NCBI GenBank assembly: GCA_949318235.1
Contig: OX439127.1
Location: forward strand, 40,719,656-40,783,655
Direction of reading: 5' to 3'
Length of the DNA: 64,000 bases
From: Ecdyonurus torrentis
Lineage: Eukaryota; Arthropoda; Insecta; Ephemeroptera; Heptageniidae
The translations under genes and the position numbers were made by a program. The notes beneath the pieces were generated by a model. That model did not search any database and was not told the origin of the DNA. It was given only the letters and a program-made list of their open reading frames with translations. This document shows, piece after piece, positions 13,831 to 28,489 of the stretch (position 1 is its first letter; every line of letters starts with the position of its first letter).

Positions 13831-15634
13831 AAATACAACATAAAAAATATGTTTTATTTTAATATTTAAATTATAATATTTTTAATGGATAATTTTGTAT
13901 TTTTATATAAGTATTATTCTGTGTTATTTTTAATGATTTATTTAGCTGAAAACAGACACAGGAACTATGATTTTTTTTCTTGTTCTTTCAGGGTAAAAAT
14001 AACGATCAACGATTAAATTGTATACGTTTTAGAGTTTTCACACGTTGATATAAGAGTGGAATTCATTTCGCTGTTATTTAGTTTTTTCTTATTTCTCTTA
14101 TTTTTATTGTTTGCTTTCTAAGAATTGTCAAATTGATTTTTTTTAATACAAAAAAAATGTTATATTAAACAAATAGCTTTGTAGTAAAAGTGTGATAATA
14201 AATAAATAAACAAATATAAATAAATAATGCAACAAATAAGTGCTATTTAGTTGACTTGATTGCAGTGCTTTTAATTTAAATTAAAACCATTGTATTCTTA
14301 TGATTTTCGTAATTGATACTACTGGATGTTTGCAGTGATTAGAGCGTTTATTATTATCATTATTTTAACAACCCATTATTAGACAATATCAGAACAACAG
14401 GCTTAATTTTAATTAAATGTTAATTAAAACGAGCTATTCTAACTTATAATTTTAGACATAACTTCAAATTTTAAAATAAAATATAAAAAACTGCAAATAT
14501 ATTTATTAAAAAGAAAAATCGTATAAAGAATGACGTGTGCAAATATCAAAACTTCATCATAAATTTTATTCAGTATTCTCAAATCTTTTTTTCAATGTGA
14601 TTTTTGTCAAGTATTATATTATATGGATTATCTCGCAACACATGCCGATTGCGTGAAAATCTTTTCACCATTCTAGGCTAACATTTTTGTTTTGCTTTCT
14701 TAAAAAAAGTTAATGCGGGTGCATTACATCTTTGCTTTTGATTGCATTGAAATGTGAGCGTGTAAAAATTCCACTTGACCAGTTCAATTGAAAAGGTTTC
14801 ACTTCCGATGTTCACTTGACAATAGGTGTAAAATGTGTCGTAAAAGCAGGCTGCAGGCGGCTCTTCTCCATGCGCTTTTGTGCTATACCTACCTCTACGT
14901 CTTATTTATACCTTTTTCTTCTTATTCTTCTTCTTCTTTTTTTTCTTTGAAGAGATTAATGTATTCACCTCGGCTGCTTGCTCGACATGCTTTCACGTGA
15001 AAGAAAACTATTGCAACAAACAACAACAAAGCTCTGACTAACCCTCCATCCAAATCCAGTCACGCGTACATTTATTCGAAAAATACAGCCCATTTCTCTT
15101 TTATATTTCAATTCAAAATCCAGCTCGCAGTTACTTGGCCGAGTTGCTTCTCCGATGCCTTAAAATTATGTGAGAAAATGATGGGCTCCGAGTAGTTCTT
15201 TCAGATTTCAGTTTTCTTTGCGTCACATTTTTTATATTATATATAAAAATAACCAAAAAAAGAAAGAAAGAAAGAAAAAAATGCTGTCCAGAACGAAAAA
15301 TAATAAAATACCTATAAATATAATACCAAAATATTTCTGAACCACTGGACCTTAAGAAAGTATGGTCTATATAGGTCGTATGATTTGGTAAATCTTTGAA
15401 ATACGTTTCAAGTTTGTCTATAGCTTCCCATTGTTTAACATTATAGGTACAGACACCGTGTCATGAAAGTTCATTGTTTTGCTTTGTGGAAATAAAATCC
15501 CATGTTTTTATAATTGACATTGAATGACGTTAAACAAAGTCTTCATATGAATACTCTAGTGAGACAGTATAGAGTAAAATTGTATAACATGTAAACATAA
15601 CATATTTCAAACAGAATATTAGTTAGTCATATAT

Positions 15635-15883
15635 TACATACGGACAAAAATAAATACACGTCATAATTATGCCAGCGCATAAACAACAACTTTTTATTCA
15701 TTACATAATTTATGTTATAATATCTATGAAGGTAATATAATAACATATAATAAAGAATATATTGCTATATAATTATGATAATGTACGGCATAATTATTTA
15801 TGCTGCTCCAATTTAGTAACATTTATGCTACGATGACATAAATGCAGCATAAATTTTAAGAAATTTCTTCTTTCCGTGTATAT
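15635..15883. mobile_element. Copy of the ATAATTATTTATGC MITE family
   Basis: The left end is CATACGGACAAAAATAAA and the right end is TTTCTTCTTTCCGTGTATA. The interior has CATAATTATGCC, ACATAATTTATG, GCATAATTATTTATGCTG and ACATAAATGCAGCATAAATT. Boundaries are approximate. Confidence 0.6.
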
Positions 15884-17264
15884 GGACGAGTTAAAAATAC
15901 ACGTTTGACAACTCATCTGATTAACCATTTCGAAAGAAATAAAATAAATGAAAAGACAGAACGAAGGGAGAAAGTTACGCAACTTTGTAGGCGCAGTCGT
16001 ATAGTCCATATCACTTATTTCTTTAGGGTTTTAAATTGAGTGAAGTGATAACTTTTACTAAGATAGCCGTCACACTTTAATAGAGGTGTATAGAAAAAAA
16101 TGCATCCAAGACTGTTATGTTTACATTTAATAGTCAATTTTTCGTCAAGTAGGCATGAAAATTTACTTTTCAATATTTTTATTGAGATCATTTATTGGAA
16201 TAAAAAGTGCGACTAAGTCGTGTTGGTTCCGCCGCCACTAGGGTAAATATGTACACCAAATTCTGGCAGGGCAGATGAGCACACAATACATATGCTAGCA
16301 CCTTGCCTATACCTACCTCTCTTTTGTGCTCCCTTTTACCTTCCACGACGCTTTTTTTTATTGTTATGTTTTCTTTTCTCTCTTACAGAATGATTTTTTT
16401 CTCTCTTTTTAACTTTGAGTTTGTGTGTAAAACATAATATCTAGAGCTATATATTTTCTAAAAATCTTTTACAATATAATTTTATTACTTACACAAAATT
16501 TTAAGAGACCAACTTCAAAAACGAGAAAAAAAAGTAACTTGTTTAGCGACAGTAAAACAGTAATTCTTTCGTTTTTAATATTGAATTTGTGTCTATATAT
16601 AAAAGCAAAATGTAAAACTGGAAAGTTGACGGGAAAAAAAAAAAAAAAAAAAAAAAAAAAAACGAAGGTAGAAATAATTGTGTTACTGACAAAGCCAGCT
16701 GCATTATCATTCAGTTATTGGAACATATCTCGAAAAAACGTAATATTTTTGTCATGTATTTCTACGAGAATATGTCAACATTTTTATCTGTGTTGCTCAG
16801 CGTTGCTTAAAAAACACATTATACGAAGAAAGAAAGGTGAGTGGATATATCCATTAAAAGGCTGGCTGTGGAATGGAGGGGGATAATTATAGCTTTTAGC
16901 CGCACTATCGTTGTGTCGTCTTGGAGGTTTTTAGTATGATAGTAATAATTACCACTATATCAAAAATCTATTTTAATTTTTTATGTATCATATTATGAAT
17001 ATTTAACTAATAAGAAAAAAGAAATTTTCATATTAAACACATATAAAATACACCATCAGTTTTCTGGCGTCATGTCTGCTACTTTTCGTAGTCGTGTATA
17101 GCAAAAAGCAGCACAATTAAATGTCTTGTTTGGGGTGTATTGCATAAATTTTTGCAGCACTTCTTGCAAGTAAAAGTGAAATACTATTTTATTTTTTCAT
17201 TTTAATCTTCACAGAAGATTGATTTTTTTTAGTTGTATTTTAGAAATGAAAGAATTTTCCAAAT

Positions 17265-17268
<4 letters not shown>

Positions 17269-17298
<30 letters not shown>
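17269..17298. repeat. (GA)n microsatellite
   Basis: Uninterrupted GA run of 30 bp. Confidence 0.95.
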
Positions 17299-17299
<1 letters not shown>

Positions 17300-20200
17300 G
17301 GAGACAAATGTCGTCAAGGATATTTTGCATAAACAAGTATGTATATTTATGTACTCCACAGTACGTTTTAGTTTGAATCAAAAGCACCTTGAGAAAAGTT
17401 TCATGTCTCCGCACTCAAAGGCACAAACACATGCAGACACTGTGATATAACATTTTACTCCACTGTCTAATGGAAATACTTATTTATGTGGAGCATCGCT
17501 TTAATTAAAGGCTCCCCACATAAAAAAAAATCCAATGCATTATTACCATAACGCTTTATAATAAAATTTTATACTATACATACAATGTCTGTATAGACAG
17601 ATATATTAAAACATCATCGGAGTAACAGAGGTACCCCGTGTATACATAGTGCTATTTTTCATTATAATAATATAAAGTATAATAAAGTTACAAAATACGT
17701 AAAAACGAAATTAAATGTATTAATTTATTCTTTGATCTGCTGCAAGCATACGTTTGCATTAAGTGATTGTCATTGTAATGAGATATTTTGTTATAAACGA
17801 TTGACCTATGAAACATTATGCATATTATAATATATAATTTATATTATGTATCTCTACTATTTGCAGTAATCAAAATTATAGATTATAATATATACTCTCA
17901 GTTATATTCTCAGTATGCTAAAATTGAAAAAAAAAAAAAAAAAAAAACTTATTGCTTTAAAAATTAAATCACACAAACTGTTTACTTTTCAATAACATCA
18001 TGCAATATCAACTCTATATCACCAGGAAAGTTAATTCTTTAAACAAAAAAAAAAAAAAAAGCGTCTCAAATCATTTTTGTGTCAATTTGCGATGTAGGAC
18101 TTTCAGCTATTATTTATACTGAAGTATTTCAATAGAAATAGTATTTCAATCGAAAAATATTTAGGATATTGCATGGCTTGTTTTTTCATGCAATTGAATT
18201 TTTTCAGGATTATTATATTTTCAATTTTCTATATCTATTTGCGATTGTCTGTCGCGAGTTGTCCTTGTAGCGAGTCGTCCTAGATTCATATTTTTCATGT
18301 TTCTGCACTTTTGCATTATTTTAATAATTTTTTAGCTCGGCCATAGTATAAGTATATAAATATATTATATACTATAGTATTATACTATGGCTCGGCTTAT
18401 TATTGTTGTTATTTTTGAAGCTGTACAAAGTTGGCAATAGTTGACTGGCGAGAGACATTGAAAATTAACTGCGGGAACCTTGTCATTGCAGATCAAATCA
18501 TGCAAATCTGTTATGGTGCAAGTAAGATGATCGAATAATAACAAAAGTTATAGCTATACACAAAATCGGGCAGCTATAGCGAGCGAGGAAAAGCTAGCGC
18601 ACGGCAGGTGCTGCGAATCGCCGCGAGCAAAAACACAAGTGTGAGGTGCACCTGCCTACCATACATTGAGTCAAATTTCAAAAAAATCAATCAAGTTTCA
18701 ATTTAAAAAAAAAAGGCAAACTATTTAATATTTTATTATATATCTCAGAAATATGAGAAATTAGAGCATTCATATCTCCTCACAGAAACTGCGAAATCCT
18801 ACATGAAAGAAGAAAGCGCAAAGATGAAAAAGCTTATATGCACACGGGGGAAGCATTGATGTAACGTAATCAAATGTATGTCCCAATGTAGACATTATTC
18901 CGTGTGTGCACATTGAAAATATTGCACCGTATGTGAGCAAACAACATAATATAGTGAAGGCAAGCTTTACTTCAAAACACGGAGCCTTGCAATCTTTTAT
19001 TGCTATATAGTGCACAAATTTGATTCTCATTTCTCTCTTGACCTATGGGAAGTCGCAAATCGCATACCATCGCTCTCTGCCATTCTTCATTTCATTTACT
19101 TCTTTCTCAACCAACTTTCTTTTTCTTTTGTCGTTTCAATTGTACCTGACGATTACTTCTGTCTCCACTTCTGCATTTTGCTTGGTCAATGTTTTCAAAC
19201 ACTCAAATAATTTTTTTGCTATTTTTACTTTTTTATGGCTAATAGTTTTATGCCAACATAATTTTATGTCATATAAAAGCATCAGCTTCAGTTGCGCACG
19301 TGCATTTATGCACATCAATGCTTTTAATAATGACGCGCCACAAGTTTGTGCGGTCATACAAATATTTCATGTTGTGCTATACCTGCAATTTCTACAATTT
19401 ATACACTTTCTAGTGATTGGCAAAATACATAAAAATCAATAAACTAATCACAACAATAATATCAAACATGGACATTTTATAGTAAAATATTATATTGTTT
19501 CCTAGCATATTTCATCGAATATTGGATATTATGGTTCACATAACTGTAACAGACCAAAGGTGGAACTCTTAATAGCAGTCACAAATATACATTAGAAAGA
19601 AAGTATATAGTTTGAGTGCTGCCAGCAATCAAACCAAGTCCATTGTGATAAAACAGTGATATTATATAAACAGCGCGGCTTTGTCATGAAGCTACAATGG
19701 TTGTATATATATATTTTATATTACACACATTGCATATTGAAATTATGCGTGCTCCGTGCCGCTATGAAGCAATTACTTGCATTTTATTCTCTTTGTAAAC
19801 GTAGATGGTTAAATATTGACATTTTAAATTAATAGCGGACAGTTGTATTAAGAAAACAAAACACCGCTCAAATTTTATTGGTGGTCATTAACATACAATT
19901 TTTACCTCGCATGTATTTCACCGTAAGCAAGATGGGTATAAATGCATTTTAAGAACAAGAATGGTAAGTATATCGCAAAGGAATATTATTTATTAAAATA
20001 CCTATAGTATTATAAATATATAATTTATTTATATTATTTACTACTTATACTACGCGTATGCCTATACCATCTTGAGGTAAAATAATAACGATATAACATC
20101 GCGGAGAGAAAGAAGTATAAAAAGGTGCACGTTTGTATACTGTATAAAAAACTATTTTTCATCCGACAATATTTTAATTAATTTATTTCTCAAACTAACG

Positions 20201-21606
20201 GCACTGTGATTTGCTATGCCCTCCTAATGGTGTAAAAATGAGGTTTCAAAAAATAAGAATGAGGTATATATAGAGAAGAGATACTATAATACTTTATACA
20301 GAACACAATTAAGTGCAACTAATTAATCTATACTTATTTTAATTTGCATATTTGCTACCACAATTAAAGGAACGCAGCCTTTTTATTTTGTGTAGGTACA
20401 TGCAAAATAAAGTTTATAATATATACATACTGCGTTTTATTATTATATATTGGCTTACATTTAAACCATATATTTGATGACTTTTTTCTTCCAAATAAAT
20501 ATTTTAAAAGTATAGATATAAATGTAAAACGAACTGCTGGACCATACAGTTTAAGCAAAGTTTTTAATTGTAATGTGATTAGCACCTCAACTAATAAATG
20601 GCATCAATTGACTCAGCCAATAATATTTATTCCAATTATTAAATAGAACAAATATAGTATACCTATTAAAATAATACCTAATAATAATAATATATTTAAT
20701 GAAGTGGGAAAAAAAGTGCTGAAATCAAGTATTAGCCAGGTTTTAGTTTGTTTAATTGATATTAATTTCTTAGCAATTTGTTTATTTTATTTCATTGTAA
20801 TCAAACCAGCAATCTGGAGAATGGTAGAGTAAAACGAAAAGGAAGAATTTTTTGCTGATAGTGCAGCCCGAGTCTCAGAGACCAAATTTTATGCGGATAC
20901 TTGGGTTAAAAAAAGTAAATAAAATAATAATAATAACAAAAATATTACTCCAGGTAGGTAGATATACGGACGGTATTTTGGCAATGCATAAAGGGCTTAC
21001 TAGTTTTTTTTTATTATTATTATTATTTTTTTATTTATCCACAATGTGAGACTCGAATTTTGTCGATTGAATTCGATTGTATAGAGCGAGAATCCACGAA
21101 GCTGTAAGTACACGGAGCCTGCGCATAGAGGAGTGGGAGGTGAAAAATAAAGAAATGTGAAAATGTGAACTGAGATACTCTTGCTTCTACTAAAATACAG
21201 CCACTGAGGACCTCTAGCGGCATGCAACTGGCGATTTGAAAGCAGCAGTTTTGCCAACGCAGGGGAAATTTTCATACAAATAATCTCGCTAAAGGAAAAT
21301 ATTGTAATAATCGCGGGAGAAAAAAAAAAAAAAAAAAGAAAAAGAAAAAGAAAGATAAAGATTTAAAAAAAAAAAAAAAAAGCTTTATTATCATTATTAT
21401 TTTTTTCTAATTTTGAATTGCTAAATTATTGGAACTGATTTGTGATTTTAAATCAAATATAATTAAAATATTTTTTTAAATAATTTTTTTTTAAAAATAA
21501 TTAAAAATATAATTTGAAAGTTAGATATTATAATATAAATGGACAATTTTTCTTACTTAATTTATATTTAATTTATCGTAATGCTGCACTAGGTTGTACC
21601 ATATCT

Positions 21607-21772
21607 ATTGACTAATAAAGGAACAACAGTTTTAAGGCCGACTATAAGTGATTTCGGTCACATCCGCTTCCTTTTCTCCTTACTACGCATGCGCAGTAAG
21701 TCGAAACGGAAGCGGATATGAACGAAATTGCTTATAGTCAGCTTCAAAACAGTTGTTCCTTTATCAGTCAAT
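21607..21772. mobile_element. 166-bp near-perfect palindrome with no spacer (foldback element)
   Basis: Two 83-bp arms meet at a central CGCATGCG (21686-21693) without a loop. Hand alignment of the arms gives 13 mismatches in 83, mostly transitions. Outer ends are ATTGACT(A/G)ATAAAGGAA. It has no reading frame and no clear target duplication. Confidence 0.75.
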
Positions 21773-24700
21773 CAAAACCTTTTGACGTTTTTGTTATATT
21801 TCTAAGTATATATTTATATATAGCATGAAAAGCGAGTAACAATTTGTGTACTTTGTTGTTTTTCCGAGCTGCTTTTCCAGATCTCCACAAATTTCGGCAC
21901 TCATTAAAAAAAAAAAATCCTTTGTAATTATTATTATTTCCAAAAAAATTATTTTAACTAAAATTCTGTCGTTTTTCAATTTAGTAACTAAAAATATTAT
22001 AAATTTTAAAGGATGAAGGGGAATTTCTATTGGAAAAAAATGAGGGGAACAGTGGTACGTCAGAGAGGGAAAAATTACTCTTTGATGTTGGTATGACTGG
22101 AGCTAGAGAAACGGCAAGAATTGACTACGTTGTCAGTGGTAAACGAGAAAGCGTTGGTTGAACAACACCGACACAACGTGCCACTTGAAAGACGCTAACT
22201 CGAACTTGAAAGTTTATTTCACATTTACATCAGTATTAATTGTGATATTTAAATATATCTCAATAATATCTATTGGATAATCTGAAAATTAAATCGAAGC
22301 TTGTGTTGTGTATGTAAACATACATAAGTTGACTGGAAGCGTCTCTTGTTAGAGCCGAGTTTGGGATTTTATAAGTTTACAGCCATGCAACTCTAGATAT
22401 AAACTTGAAATATTATTAGCTTATTTACAAAACATATTAACGTATGGCTTAATTTTGCAAGGAATAACTTCGGGAACTTCATTGTGTGAAAACTTTATTG
22501 GATATCGAAAGTTTACTTTTTAAGAATGTGCGCTCTAAGTGAGCGGTGTGTTTTCAGTCTAAAAGTGTAAATATTAGAAATGAAAATTTAAGTGTAGGTA
22601 TCTTACCTTGTTTCCTACATAATTGTGTTGTCTATAAGTGTTAGTGTATTCCCTGTGTCAATACATATTTGTTACCGTTCTCAATGAAAGCACGTTTACC
22701 ATTGGAAGGCTGTACGCCGAAATTTTATACTACCTTATATAGTATGTGACCCATCTTATTGGTAAGTATTGCTCCTTCTCAAAAACTAATTCACATCTAA
22801 TTAATGAAAATTATTTCTTTAAACTTCAGCAATAATAGATCTGCAACCCGCAGCGCACATTCCTTTTCTGTGTATGTGCAGTTTCTTGGCGAGACTTTTG
22901 TTTATGTATTTTATTTACCTGTTATTATAATAATAATTTTTGACGTACACTATAACTGATATCAACGCTCCAGAGTATAGTTGATTAAAATGGAATTACA
23001 TACAATACTGTTGTTATAGATAATATCATACTTTTCATTAGTTTTATTTTTAGACGACGCTCTATTTAGTTGTTTATTAATTGAATTTGATGTGTATTAT
23101 TATTTGTGCGGTAAAGTACAGTACGTACCTAAAGCTATAAGAGTCTCAATGTTAGTTTTGAAACTAACTCGAGTTGATCCACATTTGTCGGAGGGTGCGG
23201 GATTCAGTGATACGGCTGTCTGCGTGGTTACCCGCTGGGGCTGCCGACCAACAAAAGCCGCCGGTCGGGGGATAAAAATATAATATAATATATTATATAA
23301 CATTCATAATATATAAAGTTCCCCTAAATGGCGTAGGAGGTAATGATAACTGAGTAGTCCGTTTTATGGTACAGCTAACTGTTGTAATTAAAAGTAAATA
23401 TTATCTCATATTGATATAAGGGGGTGGTTATAGAAACGTGCGATTGAAGCTTGGTTTTGCGTTAAATATAATTTGCGTAGTGTTGACAAGAGCTTTCAAT
23501 ATTGATATTTCTATTGTAACCTAACACGCATTCTTACTCGAGTGGAGATTTCGGTAATTGCCGATGACTGTAGTTTTCTTACGAGAAAAAGGAATAGATT
23601 GCTTTGGTACGCCATTAACTCGCTAATGTCAGACAAATGATCACAAAAACCAAGGAATGTGCTGGTTTTTTTTCTTTTCTTTTTCGTTTTTTTTTTTTAT
23701 TATTTACTTTGTATAATTAAAACTCGATTACGTTTCCTCTGGAGCGATTGATATCTGTTTCTTGTGCTTTCAATTGCAAGACTGCTTGCTGGTTGTCCTA
23801 CGTATTTGCTGCAAAATATGGAACGTAGTTCAACCAACAATTTTTCAATTTGCATATACAAAAGTTTTGAATATCTAAACACGATGTTGATTTATTTGCC
23901 TTTTAACTTCGCCAACCGCGTAAAACAACTCCATACAAACATTTTTGAAACAAAGCTAGTATTCATTTGTTGCCTTTAATATTAAATGGATTTACGTTCC
24001 AGCATAATTGCATTTTCTTACATATTCTGAAAAGGGCTCACATGTTTCGTTAATTTATTGGAAATGCGATTATAACTAAGAAGTTTGTAAACTTGCGGAG
24101 ATAAAAAATTGCATGTCAATACTCGTAACATTGTAGTTCTTATTAGCATCACTAGGGCGTGTAATATTAAAAAAAAAAAAAAAAAAAAACTTTTAGAATT
24201 AATAAAATATAAAAATTAATAAAGCCGTACAAGGTAAAAAAAGTTACGTTAATTTTATTCTCGGACCTAATCATAAAGAAATCACGACTTGATGGAGATC
24301 GACTCAAACTTGTTGTTAGAACTCGAAGCCTTTTTTTTTTTTTTTTTTTTATTAAATAGATATTGTAACAGTTTAAAAAGAAATCATTTTTGCATATTAT
24401 ACGATGAATGGCGATGCATGATTAAGTGCATCCGTCGCCGCTCTTTATTCTGTACGTCTACTTATATTTTCCAACCTTTTTTTTTTTTTTTTTTTTTTAT
24501 ATAAATATATAAAATATTGAAATTTGAAGAAATTGATGCAACTTGATCTAGTTCCTCTTTTGCTTGAGGAACCGATAACATTTTCAACATCTTATTTGGT
24601 TGTCAAACACAATAACACCGCTGTTCTGTAAGAAAATGGGGGAGGGGGGATTGTATGAGAGGGTGTTGCGTTTTAAGACTTAGTTCCCCCTCCGGGGGGG

Positions 24701-24930
24701 GGGGGGGGGAGGCAAAGTATGGAGTTGTTTTGGTGTGCGAATTTGCATTCCCAGTATTGAAAATCATTATTGGAATCATTCTTAGTCATTTTTATTTTCC
24801 TCTAATTTTAAGTCCAATCAAATTTAATTTTTATTGCGTATCAAATAAAGAGCGGCGATAGAATATGCTTAATTATTATGTAAATTTGCTTTGCGTAACA
24901 AAAATACCTCTATTGATAACTTGTGACCTG

Positions 24931-24959
24931 TGACGTCACGCGGCGATATTGTGACGTCA
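24931..24959. promoter_or_regulatory. Pair of perfect CRE sites 21 bp apart
   Basis: TGACGTCA at 24931-24938 and again at 24952-24959, i.e. on the same helical face two turns apart. Further single copies are at 25801-25808 and, in intron 1, at 51206-51213, 51370-51377 and 51497-51504. Binding is inferred only from the consensus. Confidence 0.4.
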
Positions 24960-27395
24960 CTGCTGACATTTACTAACTACCAAATTTTATTATAGTATTT
25001 ACAATAGCAATTAAATTATATTTTTGTATCCGCAGAAAGGTAATGTAATGATATAAATAAATGTGTTTTTAATGACACTTTGGTATTTATATTGATTAGC
25101 TGCTTCAATAATTGCTTGTTCCAATGTTACTATTTTAATGACTGCAATCCAGGTAGACGTACTGTACGCAAGTGCATTGCCGCTTAATTTGCAAACTATT
25201 TCTGCGATATAGCTGAATTGTTTCGCAGTCCACTATGATATTTACACGAATCGACTGTTGTTGTCAGAGATCCTTGAGTGTCGGTGATAATTTTAAGTCC
25301 AGTATATCAATTGACTGATCGGAACAGAACAATTTGCTACTTTATTATATAATATATAAAAAAAAAACTTGCCTGACCGACCGTAATTTGCAGATTTTCA
25401 CTTATGTTCCGTTGTTCTCCCGACGTGTTATTGATTTGATTAATCGAGTCGATAGTATGCTGCACGAATAAAATTGTAAAATTCAACATTAAATTTCTTA
25501 AAAGAAAGGATTCCGCCACCTTGTTGACAAATTTTGAAGACTTCAGTTTTTCATTATTTTTTCGACCATAATTTCGCCAATTTGTGTAGATTTAGTGAAA
25601 ACAAGAAGGAATCGCCTTATCTTTCTCAACTTAGGGCACTCCGGTTTTCCTTGAACAAAAAGTCATATTTCCGTGTGTTTATTCATTATACAGTACAAGT
25701 TGACGTGATCCAAACAGAAGCTAAACACACACAGTCTTGTATTTAAGGAGATTGGAAATAATTTATTTTCAGCTTGGAACAAATTTTATATAATTTTATA
25801 TGACGTCACGACATAAATTAACATCCCTTGCAGTAGGACTAAGATACGTCATAGGCTGGCCAATGCTCGTTAGTTTGCCACGTTGCTGCTGCCCTCAGCA
25901 CGGCACGGTAATTCAAACTTGAAACGTGGAAATGAAGTTGCATGTCACAAACCTCCCCACCGCGCCGTCATAACGGGGGTTGCAAGTTTTTTTTTCCTTC
26001 CACTGAGGCGAGTGACAAAAGTTGATAAACAAGAAGAGTTCTTTCGAAAAGTTTTCGATTTTTAAATCGCATTCTTGTTTAAATTGTACATTTTATTTAT
26101 TATTATTATTATTTTTTTATGTTATACGTTTTCCCATCCATTACATTATTTTTAAACTACCTAATAAAACTCCATTGTATCAGAGTAAATGTTTTACTTT
26201 CGTAAGTTGTTCCAATCGTGTATTTAATGTTAATTTATTTCAGCGTGTTTCTGTATTAAACTCGGTGAACTATAGCAATGTATTGGGCGAGTAAAATTGC
26301 CTGGCTTGGAATGACAATGACTAAAATCAATAGGATTAGTACAGAATAAAAATAAAATATAGTAAGCACTGTGGATTATTTAATACCAATTGCCAATGCA
26401 GGACTTATAAAGTTTGACAAACATTTTCAAAATGACTGCCTCACGGGTAAAGCATTCGTGTAAGTTATGTTGTACGATTTCACTCTTGTACAGCAAAAAA
26501 TTTTTTTATCAAGCTCATACAATAATGTACAGACACGCTGATGTAAAATTGTAATCGATTGCTGTGAAAACAACGTTTTTATATGGTGCATTGATTAAAG
26601 TCTCCATATGAATATATTTCCATTAGGCATAGAATGGAATTTTATATCACACGGGTTGTACAGTATGTGTACAGCCTCTGTGATATAAAATTTGATTGTG
26701 TAAATGAAGCATTACGTTGATTAAAGTCCCCATATATGAATCGGGTAAGAAAGTGAAATACTGTTTGTACAATAGAGTATCGGGAGTTCAACGATTGCAA
26801 ACCACTCAGTATTGAGCCAACATATTTCATTGTTGTGCAAGATGACTTTGCAGTGAGCGGAGGAGACGATGTCGTGGAGATAGTAGTAAATTGGATCGTG
26901 TGAACCAAGTCGCAGCAGTTGACAAGTCATGCAATTCATATCTTACAAATATTAACTTAACTTATAAGAAATACGTACGCAATGCAGATTTATCACAGCG
27001 ATAATTTGACTTCAATAATGATATAGTGTTTTTGTGTTTTGAGCTGGCCAAACATTTAGTTCGTCCTTATGCCTGACAGTTCGGGACAACTTATCGGTTC
27101 TACAAAATTAGAAAGTATTAATACTTCATACCGACGATGGAAAAAGTAAGAAAGAGAGAAGAAAAAAAGAGTTCAAGTATGTCTAGTATCCCTCATTTAA
27201 ATTTTTCCGGAATCAATGCAGTAATTTGCTCAAAAAATCAAAAAAAAAAAAAAATAATAATAACAGTAAGCGTAATGTTTAATTAGGGGGTCCTGCGCCT
27301 CTGATTGGTGCTTCGTCACCTCTGCTAAGAAGCATTATGCGAGCCTTATTTCAACAACCTTTGTTCATAAATCTTAATTTAGTTTTTACAAAATA

Positions 27396-27475
27396 ATGAT
27401 TGTGCTGCACAGCATAATCATTTATGTTATTCTAAAATTTGCTGCATAAATTACGTCATTTATTTTATGCGTGAA
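27396..27475. mobile_element. Fragment of the ATAATTATTTATGC MITE family
   Basis: Short stretch with GCACAGCATAATCATTTATG and GCTGCATAAATTACGTCATT, the shared interior motifs of the family, without recognisable TIRs. It sits about 400 bp left of the hAT element. Confidence 0.4.
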
Positions 27476-27903
27476 GTATGAGTGTACCAAGTGGTTACCG
27501 TTATATTCAGCAACTATACTTTATTAACTTTTTCAAGACACGAAATTGTCATCAAATGCATGTCCTCACCCCCAATCCCTTTGCGAACACATTTGAATTG
27601 TTGCTCATAGTTCTGTGAATTGGCCAAATCACGCGATTGCCACTCATATCTCTCGCCATACGATTTTCCACTCCCATACACGGTAATCCTATATATTGCC
27701 GTAAATATTTCATCATGATAATTGAGCCTGCAATATATGATTGATTGATCAACTGCGATCATGTGTTAAATATTTCAATTGTGCACTTCGCTTAAACTGT
27801 ATATTATACGTTGATGCTGTATACATTTGATGCTGCTCATTCACTTGAATTATTGCGCGTTAAACCAATTTGCCTTGATATAAAATGTAATGTGTAGAGA
27901 GCG

Positions 27904-28020
27904 CAAAAATAGTCGATCATTTTGACAAAATAGTCGACTATATAGTCGATGATTTTTGGTGCAAATAGTCGAGAAATAGTCGATTTTATACAAAAAAGTC
28001 GAAAAAAGTCGATTTTCATA
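27904..28020 (+). repeat. Left subterminal TAGTCGA repeat array of the hAT element
   Basis: Five TAGTCGA copies (near 27910, 27931, 27943, 27966, 27977) and two AAGTCGA variants (near 27996 and 28006) in one orientation. In hAT elements such as Ac, arrays of short subterminal motifs are transposase-binding sites; that role here is inferred. Confidence 0.8.
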
Positions 28021-28489
28021 CATAAATTTATATAAAGAATGATAAAGAAAAAAAAGATTTTGTGGGTATGGGACATGAGGTCTATTACAAAATAGTACCA
28101 AATTTACCTAGGACTCATCAGGCAAGGGACGGCAGAGAGCTCTGTACAGCTAGAGATGATTCATACACAACATCTACTGACTGACTGAGCTGGGGAAGCA
28201 AGTGGCAGCGCGCTTTTATACACAGTACCCTCCCAGCTGCACGCGCTGATTCGTTAGTACAACAGAGCGCGCGAAAACTGGCTTGCTATTTGAAATTTTA
28301 AATAAATTACTTTGATTTTTTTTCAAAAAGTATCGAATACCGATAGTCAGATTTATGTATCGATATATATCGCCTCAAAAAGTATCGATAATATCGATAC
28401 TATCGAAGCAAATGTATCGATTAGTCCCATATATCGATATATATCGCCAATTTGTAGTAGAAATCTCCTTAAAAACTTAAAAAAGTGCG

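Larger units (their letters stand above)
21773..27886. other. AT-rich non-coding DNA with scattered CRE sites, no gene recognised
   Basis: Contains poly(A)/(T) and a poly(G) run, the paired CRE sites, and a short inverted repeat at 26643-26692 (TATCACACGG and GTGATATAAAATTT, around GTACAGTATGTGTAC). The phrase TTGATTAAAGTCnCCATAT recurs at about 26594 and 26716, and a related one at 50021, suggesting old dispersed repeats. No supported exon. Confidence 0.65.

Noticed and set aside
19020..19442. 140-residue open frame on the plus strand
   Set aside because: Low-complexity Phe/Leu/Ser-rich translation of T-rich DNA; overlapping frames on both strands of similar length argue for chance.
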